In this document: positions 56,147 through 64,000 of the stretch, piece after piece | Layout of the letters: every line of letters starts with the position of its first letter | Numbering within the stretch: the stretch's first letter is position 1 | From: Variovorax sp. V93 | GTDB lineage: Bacteria > Pseudomonadota > Gammaproteobacteria > Burkholderiales > Burkholderiaceae_C | Length of the DNA stretch: 64,000 bases | Direction of reading: 5' to 3' | Assembly (NCBI RefSeq): GCF_041154485.1 | Contig: NZ_AP028669.1 | Location: 1,116,001-1,180,000, forward strand | The notes under the pieces: generated by a model | Seen by the model: the letters and a program-made list of their open reading frames with translations, nothing else | Told to the model about the DNA's origin: nothing | The model's database searches: none | Translations under genes and position numbers: made by a program

Positions 56147-57211
56147 TCAGGCTGCAATTTCCGCGCTGGAAAGCGCGCGCACCGGTCCGCCACTGGCCAT
56201 GCGCACGCACAGGTCGAAGGCCTGCTGCAGCCCTTCGATCTGCGCGATGCCCTTGCCCGCGATGTCGAAGGCGCTACCGCTGGCCGAGGTGGCCACCGGC
56301 ACGGGCAGGCCACCATGCAGCGTCACGCCCTGCTCGAAGCCCATCAGCTTCATCGCGATCTGGCCCTGGTCGTGGTACATCGACACCACCGCATCCACAT
56401 CGCCGCGGCGCGCGCCGATGAACACCGTGTCGGGCGAGAACGGGCCGCGCGCATCGTGGCCCTCGGCGCGCAGCCGCTCGATGGCCGGCGCGATGATCTC
56501 GATCTCTTCCATGCCAATGGAGCCGCCGTCGCCCGCATGCGGGTTGAGCCCCGTCACCGCAATGCGCGGCTGTGCCACGCCCGCGCGGCGCAGCGCCGAC
56601 GCAATGATCTTCACCGCGTCGCTCACGCCCTCCACCGTGATGTGGCTTGCCACGTCCTTCAGCGGAATGTGCGAGGTCACGCGCGAGGTCCAGAGCGATC
56701 CCGTGAGGTTGAACTCGCAAACGAAGCCCGTCACCGCGAAGCGCTCCTGCATGTAGCGCAGCTCGTCCTCGTGCACGAGGCCACCGAGCCGCAGCGAATG
56801 CTTGTTGAGCGGCGCGAAGAGAATGCCCTCGGCCTGGCCGCGCCGCACGGCCGCGGTGGCGAGTTCGAGCGCCTCGAAGGAAGCGCGGCCCGAGGCCTCG
56901 TTCGACGCCCCGAGCACCGGCTCCCGGCCTTCCATCCAGTCGTGCAGCAGCACGGTGAGGCGGCCGTCTTCGAAGCGCAGGTCGTCGAGTCCGCCGACCC
57001 GCAGCGGGTCCAGCTTCATGCCCGCCACGCGCTCGCCCGCGGCCAGCACCGCGGGGTCGGCGATCAGCAGCACGCGCGCGGCGTCCAGATTGCGCTGGCG
57101 CGCGAGCAGCTTCACGGCCATCTCGGGGCCGATGCCGCCGGGGTCGCCGAGCAGCACGGCGATGCGGGGCTTGGCGGAGATCAGGCTGGGGGTCTTCGAT
57201 GGAGTGGACAT
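56147..57211 (-). CDS. pdxA: PdxA-family 4-phosphohydroxy-threonine dehydrogenase (354 aa)
   Basis: PdxA oxidises 4-phosphohydroxy-L-threonine in pyridoxal 5'-phosphate synthesis; related PdxA2 enzymes act on 4-phosphoerythronate or other compounds in sugar-acid breakdown. GDPGGIGPEMAVKLL, LNPHAGDGGSIGMEE and the metal-binding histidines in TSHIPLKDVASHI and MYHDQGQIAMK are intact. It is paired (37 bases) with a tripartite-tricarboxylate binding protein gene and faces a LysR regulator, a catabolic setting. A PdxA2-type role is therefore as likely as vitamin B6 synthesis. Confidence 0.88.
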   Translation of the reverse strand: MSTPSKTPSLISAKPRIAVLLGDPGGIGPEMAVKLLARQRNLDAARVLLIADPAVLAAGERVAGMKLDPLRVGGLDDLRFEDGRLTVLLHDWMEGREPVLGASNEASGRASFEALELATAAVRRGQAEGILFAPLNKHSLRLGGLVHEDELRYMQERFAVTGFVCEFNLTGSLWTSRVTSHIPLKDVASHITVEGVSDAVKIIASALRRAGVAQPRIAVTGLNPHAGDGGSIGMEEIEIIAPAIERLRAEGHDARGPFSPDTVFIGARRGDVDAVVSMYHDQGQIAMKLMGFEQGVTLHGGLPVPVATSASGSAFDIAGKGIAQIEGLQQAFDLCVRMASGGPVRALSSAEIAA

Positions 57212-57248
57212 GTGGGCAGGAATGAAATGATGATGAAGAAGAGAGGCC

Positions 57249-58226
57249 TCATTCGGCCTTGATGTTGGCGTCGCGCACCAGCTGGCCGTAGTGGTCGAAC
57301 TCCTGCCTGTTCATCGCCGCGAAGGCTTCGCCGGTCAGCGTGCCGGGCTCGCCGCCCAGGGCCTTGATGCGCGTTTGCACGTCGGCCAGCTTCAGCGTGC
57401 GCACGAGCTCGGCGTTCAGCCGTTCGACCGCGGGCCGCGGCGTGCCGGCCGTCACGTAGAGGCCGTACCAGGTGGAGACGTCGGCGCCCTTGATGCCCTG
57501 CTCGGCCAGCGTGGGCACATCGGGCAGCTCGGGCGAGCGCTGCGGCGCGCTCACGGCCAGCGCGCGGAACTTGCCGGCCTTGATCTGGCCCATGGCGGAG
57601 GAAGTGCTGTCGAACATCATGTCGACTTCGCCGCCGATGATGTCGACGTGGGCCTGCGAGCTGCCCTTGTAGGGCACGTGGATCGACTTCATGCCGGTGG
57701 CCAGGTTGAAGGCCTCGCCGCCCACGTGCTGGGTGCTGCCGATGCCGGAGGAGGCGTACTTGAAGCCGCCCGGCCTGGCGCCCATGGCCGCCACCAGCTC
57801 CTTCACCGATTTGTAGGGAGAGCTTGCCGAGACCACCAGCACGTTGGGCATCACCGCCACCAGGCCGATCGGCTGCAGGTCTTTCAGCGGGTCGTACTTG
57901 AGCTTGAGGATGTGGGGCGCCACCGCCTGCGCGGTGTTGGTGGCCAGCAGCAGCGTGCTGCCGTCGGCCGCGGCGCGCGCCGTGAGTTCGCCGGCAATGG
58001 TGTTGGAGGCGCCGGGCCGGTTCTCCACCGTCACGGGCTGCTTGAGCACCGGAGCGAACTTGTCGGCCAGCACCCGTGCCAGGATGTCGGTGCCGCCGCC
58101 GGGCGAGGCGCCGACCAGGATGCGCAGCGGCTTGTCGGGGTAGGCCGGCTGCTGCGCACCGGCGGTGGCGGCCATCAGCGCCAGCGCGGCCGTGCCCGCC
58201 GCGCGGGCCAGAAAAGATTGCTTCAT
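57249..58226 (-). CDS. Tripartite tricarboxylate transporter (TctC-type) binding protein (325 aa)
   Basis: A periplasmic binding protein of the Bug/TctC family, very abundant in Burkholderiales. The signal peptide covers about residues 1-24 (ending AGA). The family blocks PDKPLRILVGASPGGGTDILARVLA, KYASSGIGSTQHVGGE and GEVDMMFDSTSSAMGQIKAGKFRALAVS are clear. No TctA or TctB membrane gene is near, so it is an orphan that must borrow a permease or act as a sensor. It is divergent from the LysR gene and probably controlled by it. Confidence 0.92.
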   Translation of the reverse strand: MKQSFLARAAGTAALALMAATAGAQQPAYPDKPLRILVGASPGGGTDILARVLADKFAPVLKQPVTVENRPGASNTIAGELTARAAADGSTLLLATNTAQAVAPHILKLKYDPLKDLQPIGLVAVMPNVLVVSASSPYKSVKELVAAMGARPGGFKYASSGIGSTQHVGGEAFNLATGMKSIHVPYKGSSQAHVDIIGGEVDMMFDSTSSAMGQIKAGKFRALAVSAPQRSPELPDVPTLAEQGIKGADVSTWYGLYVTAGTPRPAVERLNAELVRTLKLADVQTRIKALGGEPGTLTGEAFAAMNRQEFDHYGQLVRDANIKAE

Positions 58227-58317
58227 CGGGGTGTCTCCTGCTTGTTTGGCGCGAGCTTAGGCAGCTTCATGCGGCCGATCCAATCAAAAAAGCCCGAAGC
58301 TCCATATACTTTTGTGC
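58227..58317. promoter_or_regulatory. Divergent TctC-type gene/LysR regulatory region
   Basis: Only 91 bases separate the two starts. The right half is AT-rich (AATCAAAAAAGCCC, then CTCCATATACTTTTGTGC) compared with the surrounding sequence and is the likely site of overlapping promoters and the LysR binding site. I do not assign an exact operator. Confidence 0.4.
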
Positions 58318-59253
58318 ATGACCTCCGGTTCCGGCCTGACCGACGCATCGCTGATGCTCCACGTGCGGCCGCGCCAGTTGCTCCTGCTGGCGCGGCTCGA
58401 TACCCACCGCCACCTGGGCCGCGCGGCCGAGGCCATGAACATCAGCCAGCCGGCCGCCACCAAGCTGCTGCAGCAGCTGGAGGACTCGCTCGGCGAAAGG
58501 CTTTTCGAGCGCCTTGCGCGCGGCATGGAGCCCACGCCCTACGGCCAGATCCTGATCCGCTATGCCCGCCGCGTGCTCAGCGACTTCGGCAGCGCGCGCG
58601 AGGAAATGCTCGCGCTGCGCTCCGGCCTCAGCGGCTCGCTGCGCGTGGGCAGCGTGCCGGGCGCCGTGCCCGAACTGCTGGCGCCGGCACTGGTCGAGTA
58701 CCACCGCCGCCATCCGCAGGTGGCCGTGTCGGTGGTGGTCGAGACCAGCGACGTGATGCAGGCGCAGCTGGAGCAGGGCGATGTCGACCTGGTGCTGGGC
58801 CGGCTCACCGACGGCCATGACGAGGCGAAGTACGCGAGCGTGCCGCTGCTGGGCGAATCGCAGGTGGTGGTGGTGCGCGCCACGCACCCGGTGTTCGAGC
58901 GCGCCACCGTCACGCTGGCCGAGATGGCCAACTGGTCCTGGGTGCTGCAGCCGCCGGGCTCGCCGCAGCGCGGGCGCTTCGAGGCGGCGATGCGGGAGGC
59001 GGGCATCCAGGCGCGGCTCGACATCATCGAAACGGCATCGCCCATCGCCATCACCGCCTTGCTCGAGAACTCCGACATGGCGGCCGTGATGCCGGCTTCG
59101 CAGGCCAGCCATTACGCCCGGCTGGGCGTGCTGCGCACGGTGCCGGTGGAACTGCCGGTGCGCGTGCCGCCGATCTGCCTCGTCACCCGGCAGGACCGCG
59201 CGCTCTCACCGGCCGCGGCGCAGTTCCGGCGCCAGCTGCTGGGCGGCGCCTGA
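58318..59253 (+). CDS. LysR-type transcriptional regulator (311 aa)
   Basis: The N-terminal winged helix-turn-helix (about residues 12-71) contains HLGRAAEAMNISQPAATKLL and LEDSLGERLFERLARGMEPT. The C-terminal effector domain has the periplasmic-binding-protein fold (LRVGSVPGAVPELLAPAL, GDVDLVLGRL). The ATG at 58318 is chosen; an upstream TTG is possible. Divergence from the TctC/PdxA pair, the classic LysR arrangement, suggests it controls them with a small organic acid as effector (inference). Confidence 0.93.
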   Translation: MTSGSGLTDASLMLHVRPRQLLLLARLDTHRHLGRAAEAMNISQPAATKLLQQLEDSLGERLFERLARGMEPTPYGQILIRYARRVLSDFGSAREEMLALRSGLSGSLRVGSVPGAVPELLAPALVEYHRRHPQVAVSVVVETSDVMQAQLEQGDVDLVLGRLTDGHDEAKYASVPLLGESQVVVVRATHPVFERATVTLAEMANWSWVLQPPGSPQRGRFEAAMREAGIQARLDIIETASPIAITALLENSDMAAVMPASQASHYARLGVLRTVPVELPVRVPPICLVTRQDRALSPAAAQFRRQLLGGA

Positions 59254-59284
59254 AGCCTTTGGATTGAGATTTTCCATGCTGTAT

Positions 59285-59320
59285 TGCACCAACTAGGGAA
59301 TCTCCTAGCCAACTGGTGCA
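59285..59320. promoter_or_regulatory. Inverted repeat upstream of the polyol operon
   Basis: TGCACCA (59285-59291) and TGGTGCA (59314-59320) form 7-base inverted arms; inside them CTAGG (59293-59297) and CCTAG (59304-59308) form a second, slightly off-centre pair. It may be an operator or part of an RNA fold; it lies 110-145 bases before the binding-protein start. Confidence 0.4.
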
Positions 59321-59323
59321 TGA

Positions 59324-59352
59324 AAGTACCATGGCGAGCCGGTGAAGTACCA
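59324..59352. promoter_or_regulatory. Two direct AAGTACCA repeats upstream of the polyol operon
   Basis: AAGTACCA occurs at 59324-59331 and 59345-59352, exactly 21 bases apart, about two helical turns, so both would face the same side of the DNA. The same octamer is part of the zwf/importer palindrome (reverse strand). Together these suggest a common regulator. Confidence 0.45.
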
Positions 59353-59430
59353 AACCCGCAAGCGCGTTTCTCCAGAATCCCGCCACGGCGACCCAAAAAG
59401 AGCGGGCGTCGCTCACCTCTAGGAGACAAC

Positions 59431-60741
59431 ATGAAGCGTTTTCTGAAAGCGGGCCTCGTCCTCGCACTCATCGGCACGGGCGCGATGTCCCAGGCCGCCA
59501 CCGAACTCGTGATCGCGACCGTCAACAACGGCCACATGATCGAGATGCAGAAGCTCACCCCCTTCTTCGAAAAAGCCAACCCCGACATCAAGCTCAAGTG
59601 GGTCACGCTGGAAGAGGGCACGCTGCGCCAGCGCGTGACCACCGACATCGCCACCAAGGGCGGCCAGTTCGACGTGATGACCATCGGCCTGTACGAAACG
59701 CCGATCTGGTCGAAGAAGGGCTGGCTCAAGCCCATTGCCACCGACGCCGCCTATGACGTGGACGACCTGCTGCCCGCCATCCGCAACGGCCTGTCGACCG
59801 ACGGCAAGCTCTACGCCGCGCCGTTCTACGGCGAGAGCTCGATGCTCATGTACCGCAAGGACCTGGCCGACAAGGTGGGCGTGAAGTTCTCCGAGCAGCC
59901 GACCTGGGCGCAGGTGAAGGAGTTCGCCGACAAGGCCAATGACCCGAAGGCCGGCGTGTACGGCATGTGCCTGCGCGGCAAGCCGGGCTGGGGCGACAAC
60001 ATGGCCTTCCTGACCACGCTGGTCAATACGCACGGCGGCCAGTGGTTCGACATGCAGTGGAAGCCGCAGATCGACACCAAGCCATGGAAGGACGCCATCA
60101 CCTTCTACGTCGACTTGATGAAGAAGAACGGCCCTCCGGGCGCCTCGGCCAACAGCTTCAACGAGAACCTCGCGCTCTTCAACGAAGGCAAGTGCGCGGC
60201 CTGGGTCGACGCGACCATCGCGGCCTCGTTCATCAGTGACCCGAAGCAGTCGAAGGTGGCTGACAAGGTGGCGTTCGCGCAGGCGCCGATCGCCGTCACG
60301 CCCAAGGGCGCCAACTGGCTGTGGTCGTGGAACCTGGCTATTCCGGCCAGCTCGACCAAGGACGACGCCGCGCAGAAGTTCATCAAGTGGGCCACGTCCA
60401 AGGACTACGTCAACCTCGTGGCCAAGGAAACCGGCTGGGCTTCGGTGCCGACCGGCACGCGCAAGTCGACCTATGCGAACCCCGAGTTCCAGAAGGTTGC
60501 GAAGTTTGCTGCAGCCGAGAAAAGGGCCATCGACACCGCCAACCTCACCGACAGCACGCTGCCCAAGTCGCCCTACGCCGGCGTCCAGTACGCGGCCATC
60601 CCCGAGTTCCAGGCCATTGGCGTGGCCGTGGGCCAGCAGATGAGCGCGGCGCTGTCGGGCAAGGTCACGGTCGACCAGGCGCTGAAGACCTCGCAGACGG
60701 CGGCCGAGCGCGAGATGAAGAAGGCCGGGTACTACAAGTAA
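59431..60741 (+). CDS. Polyol/sugar ABC importer substrate-binding protein (436 aa)
   Basis: A periplasmic family 1 binding protein of the sorbitol/mannitol group (SmoE/MtlE-like). The signal peptide spans about residues 1-23. The conserved blocks are KANPDIKLKWVTLEEGTLRQRV, GGQFDVMTIGLYETPIWSKKGWL and YAAPFYGESSMLMYRKDL. AGGAGACAAC immediately precedes the ATG. The operon order (binding protein, permease, permease, ATPase, mannitol-type dehydrogenase) equals mtlEFGKD of Pseudomonas, which supports mannitol, sorbitol or arabitol as ligand. It is followed by a BIME-like repeat. Confidence 0.93.
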   Translation: MKRFLKAGLVLALIGTGAMSQAATELVIATVNNGHMIEMQKLTPFFEKANPDIKLKWVTLEEGTLRQRVTTDIATKGGQFDVMTIGLYETPIWSKKGWLKPIATDAAYDVDDLLPAIRNGLSTDGKLYAAPFYGESSMLMYRKDLADKVGVKFSEQPTWAQVKEFADKANDPKAGVYGMCLRGKPGWGDNMAFLTTLVNTHGGQWFDMQWKPQIDTKPWKDAITFYVDLMKKNGPPGASANSFNENLALFNEGKCAAWVDATIAASFISDPKQSKVADKVAFAQAPIAVTPKGANWLWSWNLAIPASSTKDDAAQKFIKWATSKDYVNLVAKETGWASVPTGTRKSTYANPEFQKVAKFAAAEKRAIDTANLTDSTLPKSPYAGVQYAAIPEFQAIGVAVGQQMSAALSGKVTVDQALKTSQTAAEREMKKAGYYK

Positions 60742-60758
60742 GCCAGGCTTTCTTTCTT

Positions 60759-60868
60759 GCTCCCTCCCCTCCCGGGGGAGGGTTGGGGTGGGGGCACGCG
60801 GCGCACCAATCGCCGCAGCGCTCGAGCAGCGAGCCCCCATCCCCGCCTTCCCCAGAGGGGGAAGGAGC
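60759..60868. repeat. BIME-like inverted repeat within the polyol operon
   Basis: A left arm (60759-60795, CTCCCTCCCCTCCCGGGGGA followed by a G-rich run) and a right arm (60833-60868, a C-rich run ending AGAGGGGGAAGGAGC) are imperfect inverted copies of each other, and each is itself partly palindromic. The 37-base spacer is also GC-rich. Elements of this look recur between genes in Comamonadaceae. It fills the gap between the binding protein and first permease genes and could affect mRNA stability or uncouple expression. Confidence 0.7.
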
Positions 60869-60894
60869 CAGAGACAACGAGAAGGAACCTCTTC

Positions 60895-61752
60895 ATGAAA
60901 CGCCTCCTGCCCCGCGCCCTCATGGCGCCCGCCGTGCTTACGCTCCTGCTGTGGATGATCGTGCCGCTCGCGATGACGTTGTACTTCTCGTTCGTGAACT
61001 ACAACCTCATGCAGCCCGGCGAACGCACCTTCGCGGGCATCGAGAACTTTCACTACTTCGTCACCGATCCGGACTTCTGGCCCGCCACCTGGAACACGCT
61101 GATGCTGATCGGCAGCGTGATCATCATCACGGTGGTGCTCGGCGTGCTGCTTGCGCTGCTGGTGAACGAACCCTTTCCGGGCCGCGGCATCGTGCGGGTA
61201 CTGCTGATCTCGCCCTTCTTCGTCATGCCCGCGGTCAACGCGCTGCTGTGGAAGCACATGATGATGAATCCCATCTACGGCATCCTGGCCGACGTGTGGC
61301 GCTTCTTCGGCGCGACGCCGGTCGACTGGCTCACCGATGTACCGCTGTTCTCGGTGATCGTCATGGTGGCCTGGCAGTGGCTGCCGTTCGCCTGCCTGAT
61401 CTTCATCACCTCGCTGCAGTCGCTCGACCGCGAGCAGATGGAAGCCGCGCGCATGGACGGCGCGAGCGCGTTCCAGCGCTTCTTCTACCTGACCATCCCG
61501 CACCTCGGCCGGCCGATGGCGGTGGTGATCATGATCGAGATGATCTTTCTGCTCAGCGTGTTCGCCGAGATTGCCATCACCACCAATGGCGGCCCGGGCA
61601 ACGAGAGCACCAACATGACCTACCTGATCTTCAAGCAGTCGCTGATGAACTTCGACGTGGGCGTGGCCTCGGCCGGTGCGCTGTTCGCGGTGGTGCTGGC
61701 CAACATCGTGGCCGTGTTCCTGATCCGCATCATCGGCAAGAATCTGGATTGA
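60895..61752 (+). CDS. Polyol/sugar ABC importer permease, MalF type (285 aa)
   Basis: A six-helix inner-membrane permease. The N-terminal helix (LMAPAVLTLLLWMIVPLAMTL) and EAA loop EQMEAARMDGASAFQRFFYLTIPHL are typical of sugar importers. TTNGGPGNESTNMTYLIFKQSL is the conserved C-terminal block of the SmoF/MtlF type. GAAGGAAC lies 8 bases before the ATG; the upstream open frame runs through the repeat and is not used. It pairs with the next permease. Confidence 0.92.
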   Translation: MKRLLPRALMAPAVLTLLLWMIVPLAMTLYFSFVNYNLMQPGERTFAGIENFHYFVTDPDFWPATWNTLMLIGSVIIITVVLGVLLALLVNEPFPGRGIVRVLLISPFFVMPAVNALLWKHMMMNPIYGILADVWRFFGATPVDWLTDVPLFSVIVMVAWQWLPFACLIFITSLQSLDREQMEAARMDGASAFQRFFYLTIPHLGRPMAVVIMIEMIFLLSVFAEIAITTNGGPGNESTNMTYLIFKQSLMNFDVGVASAGALFAVVLANIVAVFLIRIIGKNLD

Positions 61753-61762
61753 AGGAACGACC

Positions 61763-62587
61763 ATGCAACCCAGCAATTTCCTTCCGCAACTGCTGCGCAC
61801 CGCCGGTGCATGGGCCGTGGCGCTGCTGCTGTTCTTCCCGCTCGGCTGGCTGTTCCTCACGGCCTTCAAGACGGAGCTGCAGGCGATCCACGTGCCGCCG
61901 CTCTTCATCTTCGAGCCCACGCTCGGCAACTTCAGCGAAGTGCAGCGCCGCAGCGACTACCTGCTGTATGCGCGCAACTCGCTCATCACCAGCCTGGGCT
62001 CGACCATCATCGGCCTGCTGATCGCGGCGCCCGCCGCGTACTCGATGGCCTTCTTCCGCACGAAGAAGACGCGCGACATCCTGATGTGGATGCTCTCCAC
62101 CAAGATGATGCCGGCCGTCGGCGCGCTGGTGCCGATCTACGTGCTCGCGCAGACCGCGGGCCTGCTGGACTCGCTCACCGCGCTCACAGTCGTGTTCACG
62201 CTGTCGAACCTGCCGATCATGGTGTGGATGCTCTACAGCGCCTACAAGGACATTCCGAACGAAATCCTCGAAGCCGCGCGCATGGACGGCGCCAGCCTGT
62301 GGACCGAGTTCCGCCACGTCGTGCTGCCGCTGTCGGTGGGCGGCCTCGCATCGACCGGCCTCTTGTGCCTGGTGCTGAGCTGGAACGAGGCCTTCTGGGC
62401 GCTCAATCTCAGCTCGGCCAAGGCCGGCACGCTGGCCACGCTGATCGCCTCGTACTCCAGCCCCGAAGGCCTGTTCTGGGCCAAGCTGTCGGCCGCCTCG
62501 CTGATGGCGATCGCACCCATCGTCGTGTTCGGCTGGTTCAGCCAGAAGCAACTGGTGCAAGGCCTGACCTTCGGCGCCGTCAAGTAA
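61763..62587 (+). CDS. Polyol/sugar ABC importer permease, MalG type (274 aa)
   Basis: Second permease subunit. Helix 1 is AVALLLFFPLGWLFLTAFKT, and the EAA loop NEILEAARMDGASLWTEFRH leads into the usual VVLPLSVGGLASTGLL helix. WNEAFWALNLSSAKAGTLAT is characteristic of the polyol subgroup. It starts 10 bases after the first permease with a GAAGGAACG ribosome-binding site and is followed after 17 bases by the ATPase. Confidence 0.92.
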   Translation: MQPSNFLPQLLRTAGAWAVALLLFFPLGWLFLTAFKTELQAIHVPPLFIFEPTLGNFSEVQRRSDYLLYARNSLITSLGSTIIGLLIAAPAAYSMAFFRTKKTRDILMWMLSTKMMPAVGALVPIYVLAQTAGLLDSLTALTVVFTLSNLPIMVWMLYSAYKDIPNEILEAARMDGASLWTEFRHVVLPLSVGGLASTGLLCLVLSWNEAFWALNLSSAKAGTLATLIASYSSPEGLFWAKLSAASLMAIAPIVVFGWFSQKQLVQGLTFGAVK

Positions 62588-62604
62588 AGAAAGGGAGACA
62601 CCTC

Positions 62605-63642
62605 ATGGCCTACCTGCAACTCAAAGACATCAAGAAGAGCTTTGGTGAAGTCAACATCATCAAGGGCGTCGATCTCGAAATCCAGAAGGGCGAGTTCATC
62701 GTCTTCGTCGGGCCTTCGGGCTGCGGCAAGTCGACGCTGCTGCGCCTGATCGCGGGGCTCGAGCCGATCACCAGCGGCAAGCTGCTGCTCGACGGCAAGG
62801 ACATCACCTGGACGCCTTCGGGCAAGCGTGACCTGGCGATGGTGTTCCAGAGCTATGCGCTCTATCCGCACATGAGCGTGTACGACAACATGTCCTTCGC
62901 GCTCAAGCTCGCGGGCGTGCCGAAGGACGAGATCAAGACCAAGGTCGAGTACGCGGCGAAGACGCTCAACCTCACGCAGTACCTCGACCGCACGCCCAAG
63001 GACCTGTCGGGCGGGCAGCGCCAGCGCGTGGCGATCGGCCGCGCGATCGTGCGCGCGCCCAAGGTGTTTTTGTTCGACGAGCCGCTGTCCAACCTCGATG
63101 CCGCGCTGCGCGGCAACACGCGCGTCGAGATCCACAAGCTGCATCGCTCGCTCGGCGCCACCACCATCTACGTGACGCACGACCAGGTCGAGGCCATGAC
63201 GCTGGCCGACCGCGTGGTGGTGCTCAGGGACGGCCTGATCGAGCAGGTCGGCACGCCCCTCGAGCTCTACGATCACCCGGCCAACCAGTTCGTCGCGCAG
63301 TTCATCGGCATGCCGTCGATGAACATGGTGGCGGCAAGCGCGATTCCGAGCTTCTCCGCCGCCACCGGCGGGCGCCTGCCGAGCGACGGCTTCCTGGGCG
63401 TGCGGCCCGAAGGCCTGCGCGTGCATCCGAAGCAAGCTGCCGCCACGGGCGTGCCGGGGCGTGTGGAGCTGATCGAGGCGCTGGGTGCCGACACGCTGAT
63501 CCACGTCGACGTGGGCGGCGTGCCGCTGATCGCGCGCCAGAACGAGCGCACGCCGCTGCATGCGGGCGACGACGTAGCGGTCGAGCTCGATCCGTCGGTG
63601 CTCCATTTGTTCAACCGCGAAGGCCGTTCGGTCTCCGCCTGA
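62605..63642 (+). CDS. Polyol/sugar ABC importer ATPase, MalK/UgpC type (345 aa)
   Basis: Walker A GPSGCGKST (36-44), Q-loop FQSYALYPHMSVYDNM, signature LSGGQRQRV, Walker B LFDEPLSNLDA and switch VTHDQVEAMTLAD are intact. The C-terminal regulatory domain (about 240-345) has the MalK-type FLGVRPEGL and final DPSVLHLFNREG strands. AAAGGGAG precedes the ATG. It is probably shared only with its own permeases. The dehydrogenase gene follows after 19 bases. Confidence 0.93.
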   Translation: MAYLQLKDIKKSFGEVNIIKGVDLEIQKGEFIVFVGPSGCGKSTLLRLIAGLEPITSGKLLLDGKDITWTPSGKRDLAMVFQSYALYPHMSVYDNMSFALKLAGVPKDEIKTKVEYAAKTLNLTQYLDRTPKDLSGGQRQRVAIGRAIVRAPKVFLFDEPLSNLDAALRGNTRVEIHKLHRSLGATTIYVTHDQVEAMTLADRVVVLRDGLIEQVGTPLELYDHPANQFVAQFIGMPSMNMVAASAIPSFSAATGGRLPSDGFLGVRPEGLRVHPKQAAATGVPGRVELIEALGADTLIHVDVGGVPLIARQNERTPLHAGDDVAVELDPSVLHLFNREGRSVSA

Positions 63643-63661
63643 TTTCTTCCGGAACATTCCC

Positions 63662-64000
63662 GTGACCCTCGCAGCAGCGCCTCTCGATGCGCCAACTCCA
63701 CCCGCGGCTCCGTCGGAGTTCATGGTGCTTCACCTCGGACTCGGCTCGTTCCATCGGGCCCACCAGGCCGTCTATTTGCAACGGCTGATCGATGCGGGCG
63801 ACACCCGCTGGTCGCTCTCGGGCGCCAACATCCGTCCCGACATGGCCGAGGTCGTCGCCGCGCTGCAGGCGCAGGGCGGCCGCTACACGCTCGAAACCGT
63901 GTCGCCGGCCGGCGAGTACCGCTACGAACAGATCGAGGCCATCCGCGAAGTGCTGTCGTGGGAGCCCTCGCTGGCCGCGGTGATCGCGCGCGGCGCGGCG
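63662..64000 (+). CDS. Mannitol dehydrogenase family protein, 5' part only
   Basis: Cut by the window end after 113 codons. VLHLGLGSFHRAHQAVYLQR is the nucleotide-binding opening of the mannitol 2-dehydrogenase/D-arabinitol dehydrogenase family, and WSLSGANIRPDM plus YTLETVSPAGEYRYEQIEAIREVL continue the family pattern. These enzymes oxidise the imported polyol to the ketose (mannitol to fructose, for example) with NAD. A GTG at 63662 is the likely start; the ATG at 63722 would cut off the first 20 residues just before the motif and is possible. It lies in the polyol operon. Confidence 0.88.
   Translation, partial: MTLAAAPLDAPTPPAAPSEFMVLHLGLGSFHRAHQAVYLQRLIDAGDTRWSLSGANIRPDMAEVVAALQAQGGRYTLETVSPAGEYRYEQIEAIREVLSWEPSLAAVIARGAA

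Overview
The window is a GC-rich (about two thirds G+C), gene-dense stretch of a betaproteobacterial chromosome. Gene content points to Burkholderiales, family Comamonadaceae, most likely Variovorax or a close relative: paired cyanophycin synthetases with their ABC/DUF1854 partners, a Coq7-type ubiquinone hydroxylase, Gram-negative (Porin_4-type) porins, an orphan tripartite-tricarboxylate binding protein and a zwf/tal/pgi set. This is an inference from protein resemblance, not from a database search. I see no rRNA, tRNA, CRISPR array or complete insertion sequence. No gene-free stretch exceeds 300 bases; the longest are the porin leader (35904-36185), the lipocalin-tal gap (52880-53129) and the gap between the broken porin and the OsmC-like gene (34553-34811).

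Layout. 1-191: tail of a short-chain dehydrogenase. 220-1636: a small hypothetical gene and two tandem exported cysteine-motif paralogues. 1807-9534: cyanophycin locus, with two synthetases on the minus strand (one with a ruined Mur-ligase P-loop) and, divergently, a PH-like-domain ABC exporter coupled to a DUF1854 protein. 9545-15612: acyltransferase, queC, an SbmA/YddA-like ABC transporter, a PhnZ-like HD oxygenase, a 44-residue lipoprotein and an MFS carrier. 15622-30449: a Tat-exported phospholipase C with a small lipoprotein, a cytosolic 5'-nucleotidase and a type II secretion locus (gspG-H-I-J-K-L-M-N-D-E-F, with gspC divergent), which could export the phospholipase. 30465-33258: ilvA and an orphan tyrosine recombinase. 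33350-37430: two near-identical porin genes in inverted orientation around an OsmC-like gene and coq7; the left copy has lost its start codon and promoter. 37631-44592: a peptide-type ABC operon with an M20 amidohydrolase inside it. 44654-45586: a Tat-leader extradiol dioxygenase. 45597-55651: zwf, a three-gene ABC importer resembling the sugar-phosphate importer AfuABC, a HAD phosphatase, a lipocalin, tal and pgi. 55810-59253: DUF805, a pdxA-family gene, a TctC-like binding protein and a LysR regulator. 59431-64000: a polyol ABC operon (binding protein, two permeases, ATPase, start of a mannitol-type dehydrogenase).

How the genes work together. The right half reads as a carbohydrate island: polyols enter through the 59-63 kb importer and are oxidised to ketoses, while the 47-51 kb importer may bring in sugar phosphates that feed zwf, pgi and tal. 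A perfect palindrome lies between zwf and the importer, and its half-site recurs twice, 21 bp apart, upstream of the polyol operon, so one regulator may serve both. The left half combines nitrogen storage (cyanophycin) with secretion and phospholipid breakdown. The most unusual structure is the inverted porin pair, which looks like a silent cassette facing an expressed copy.
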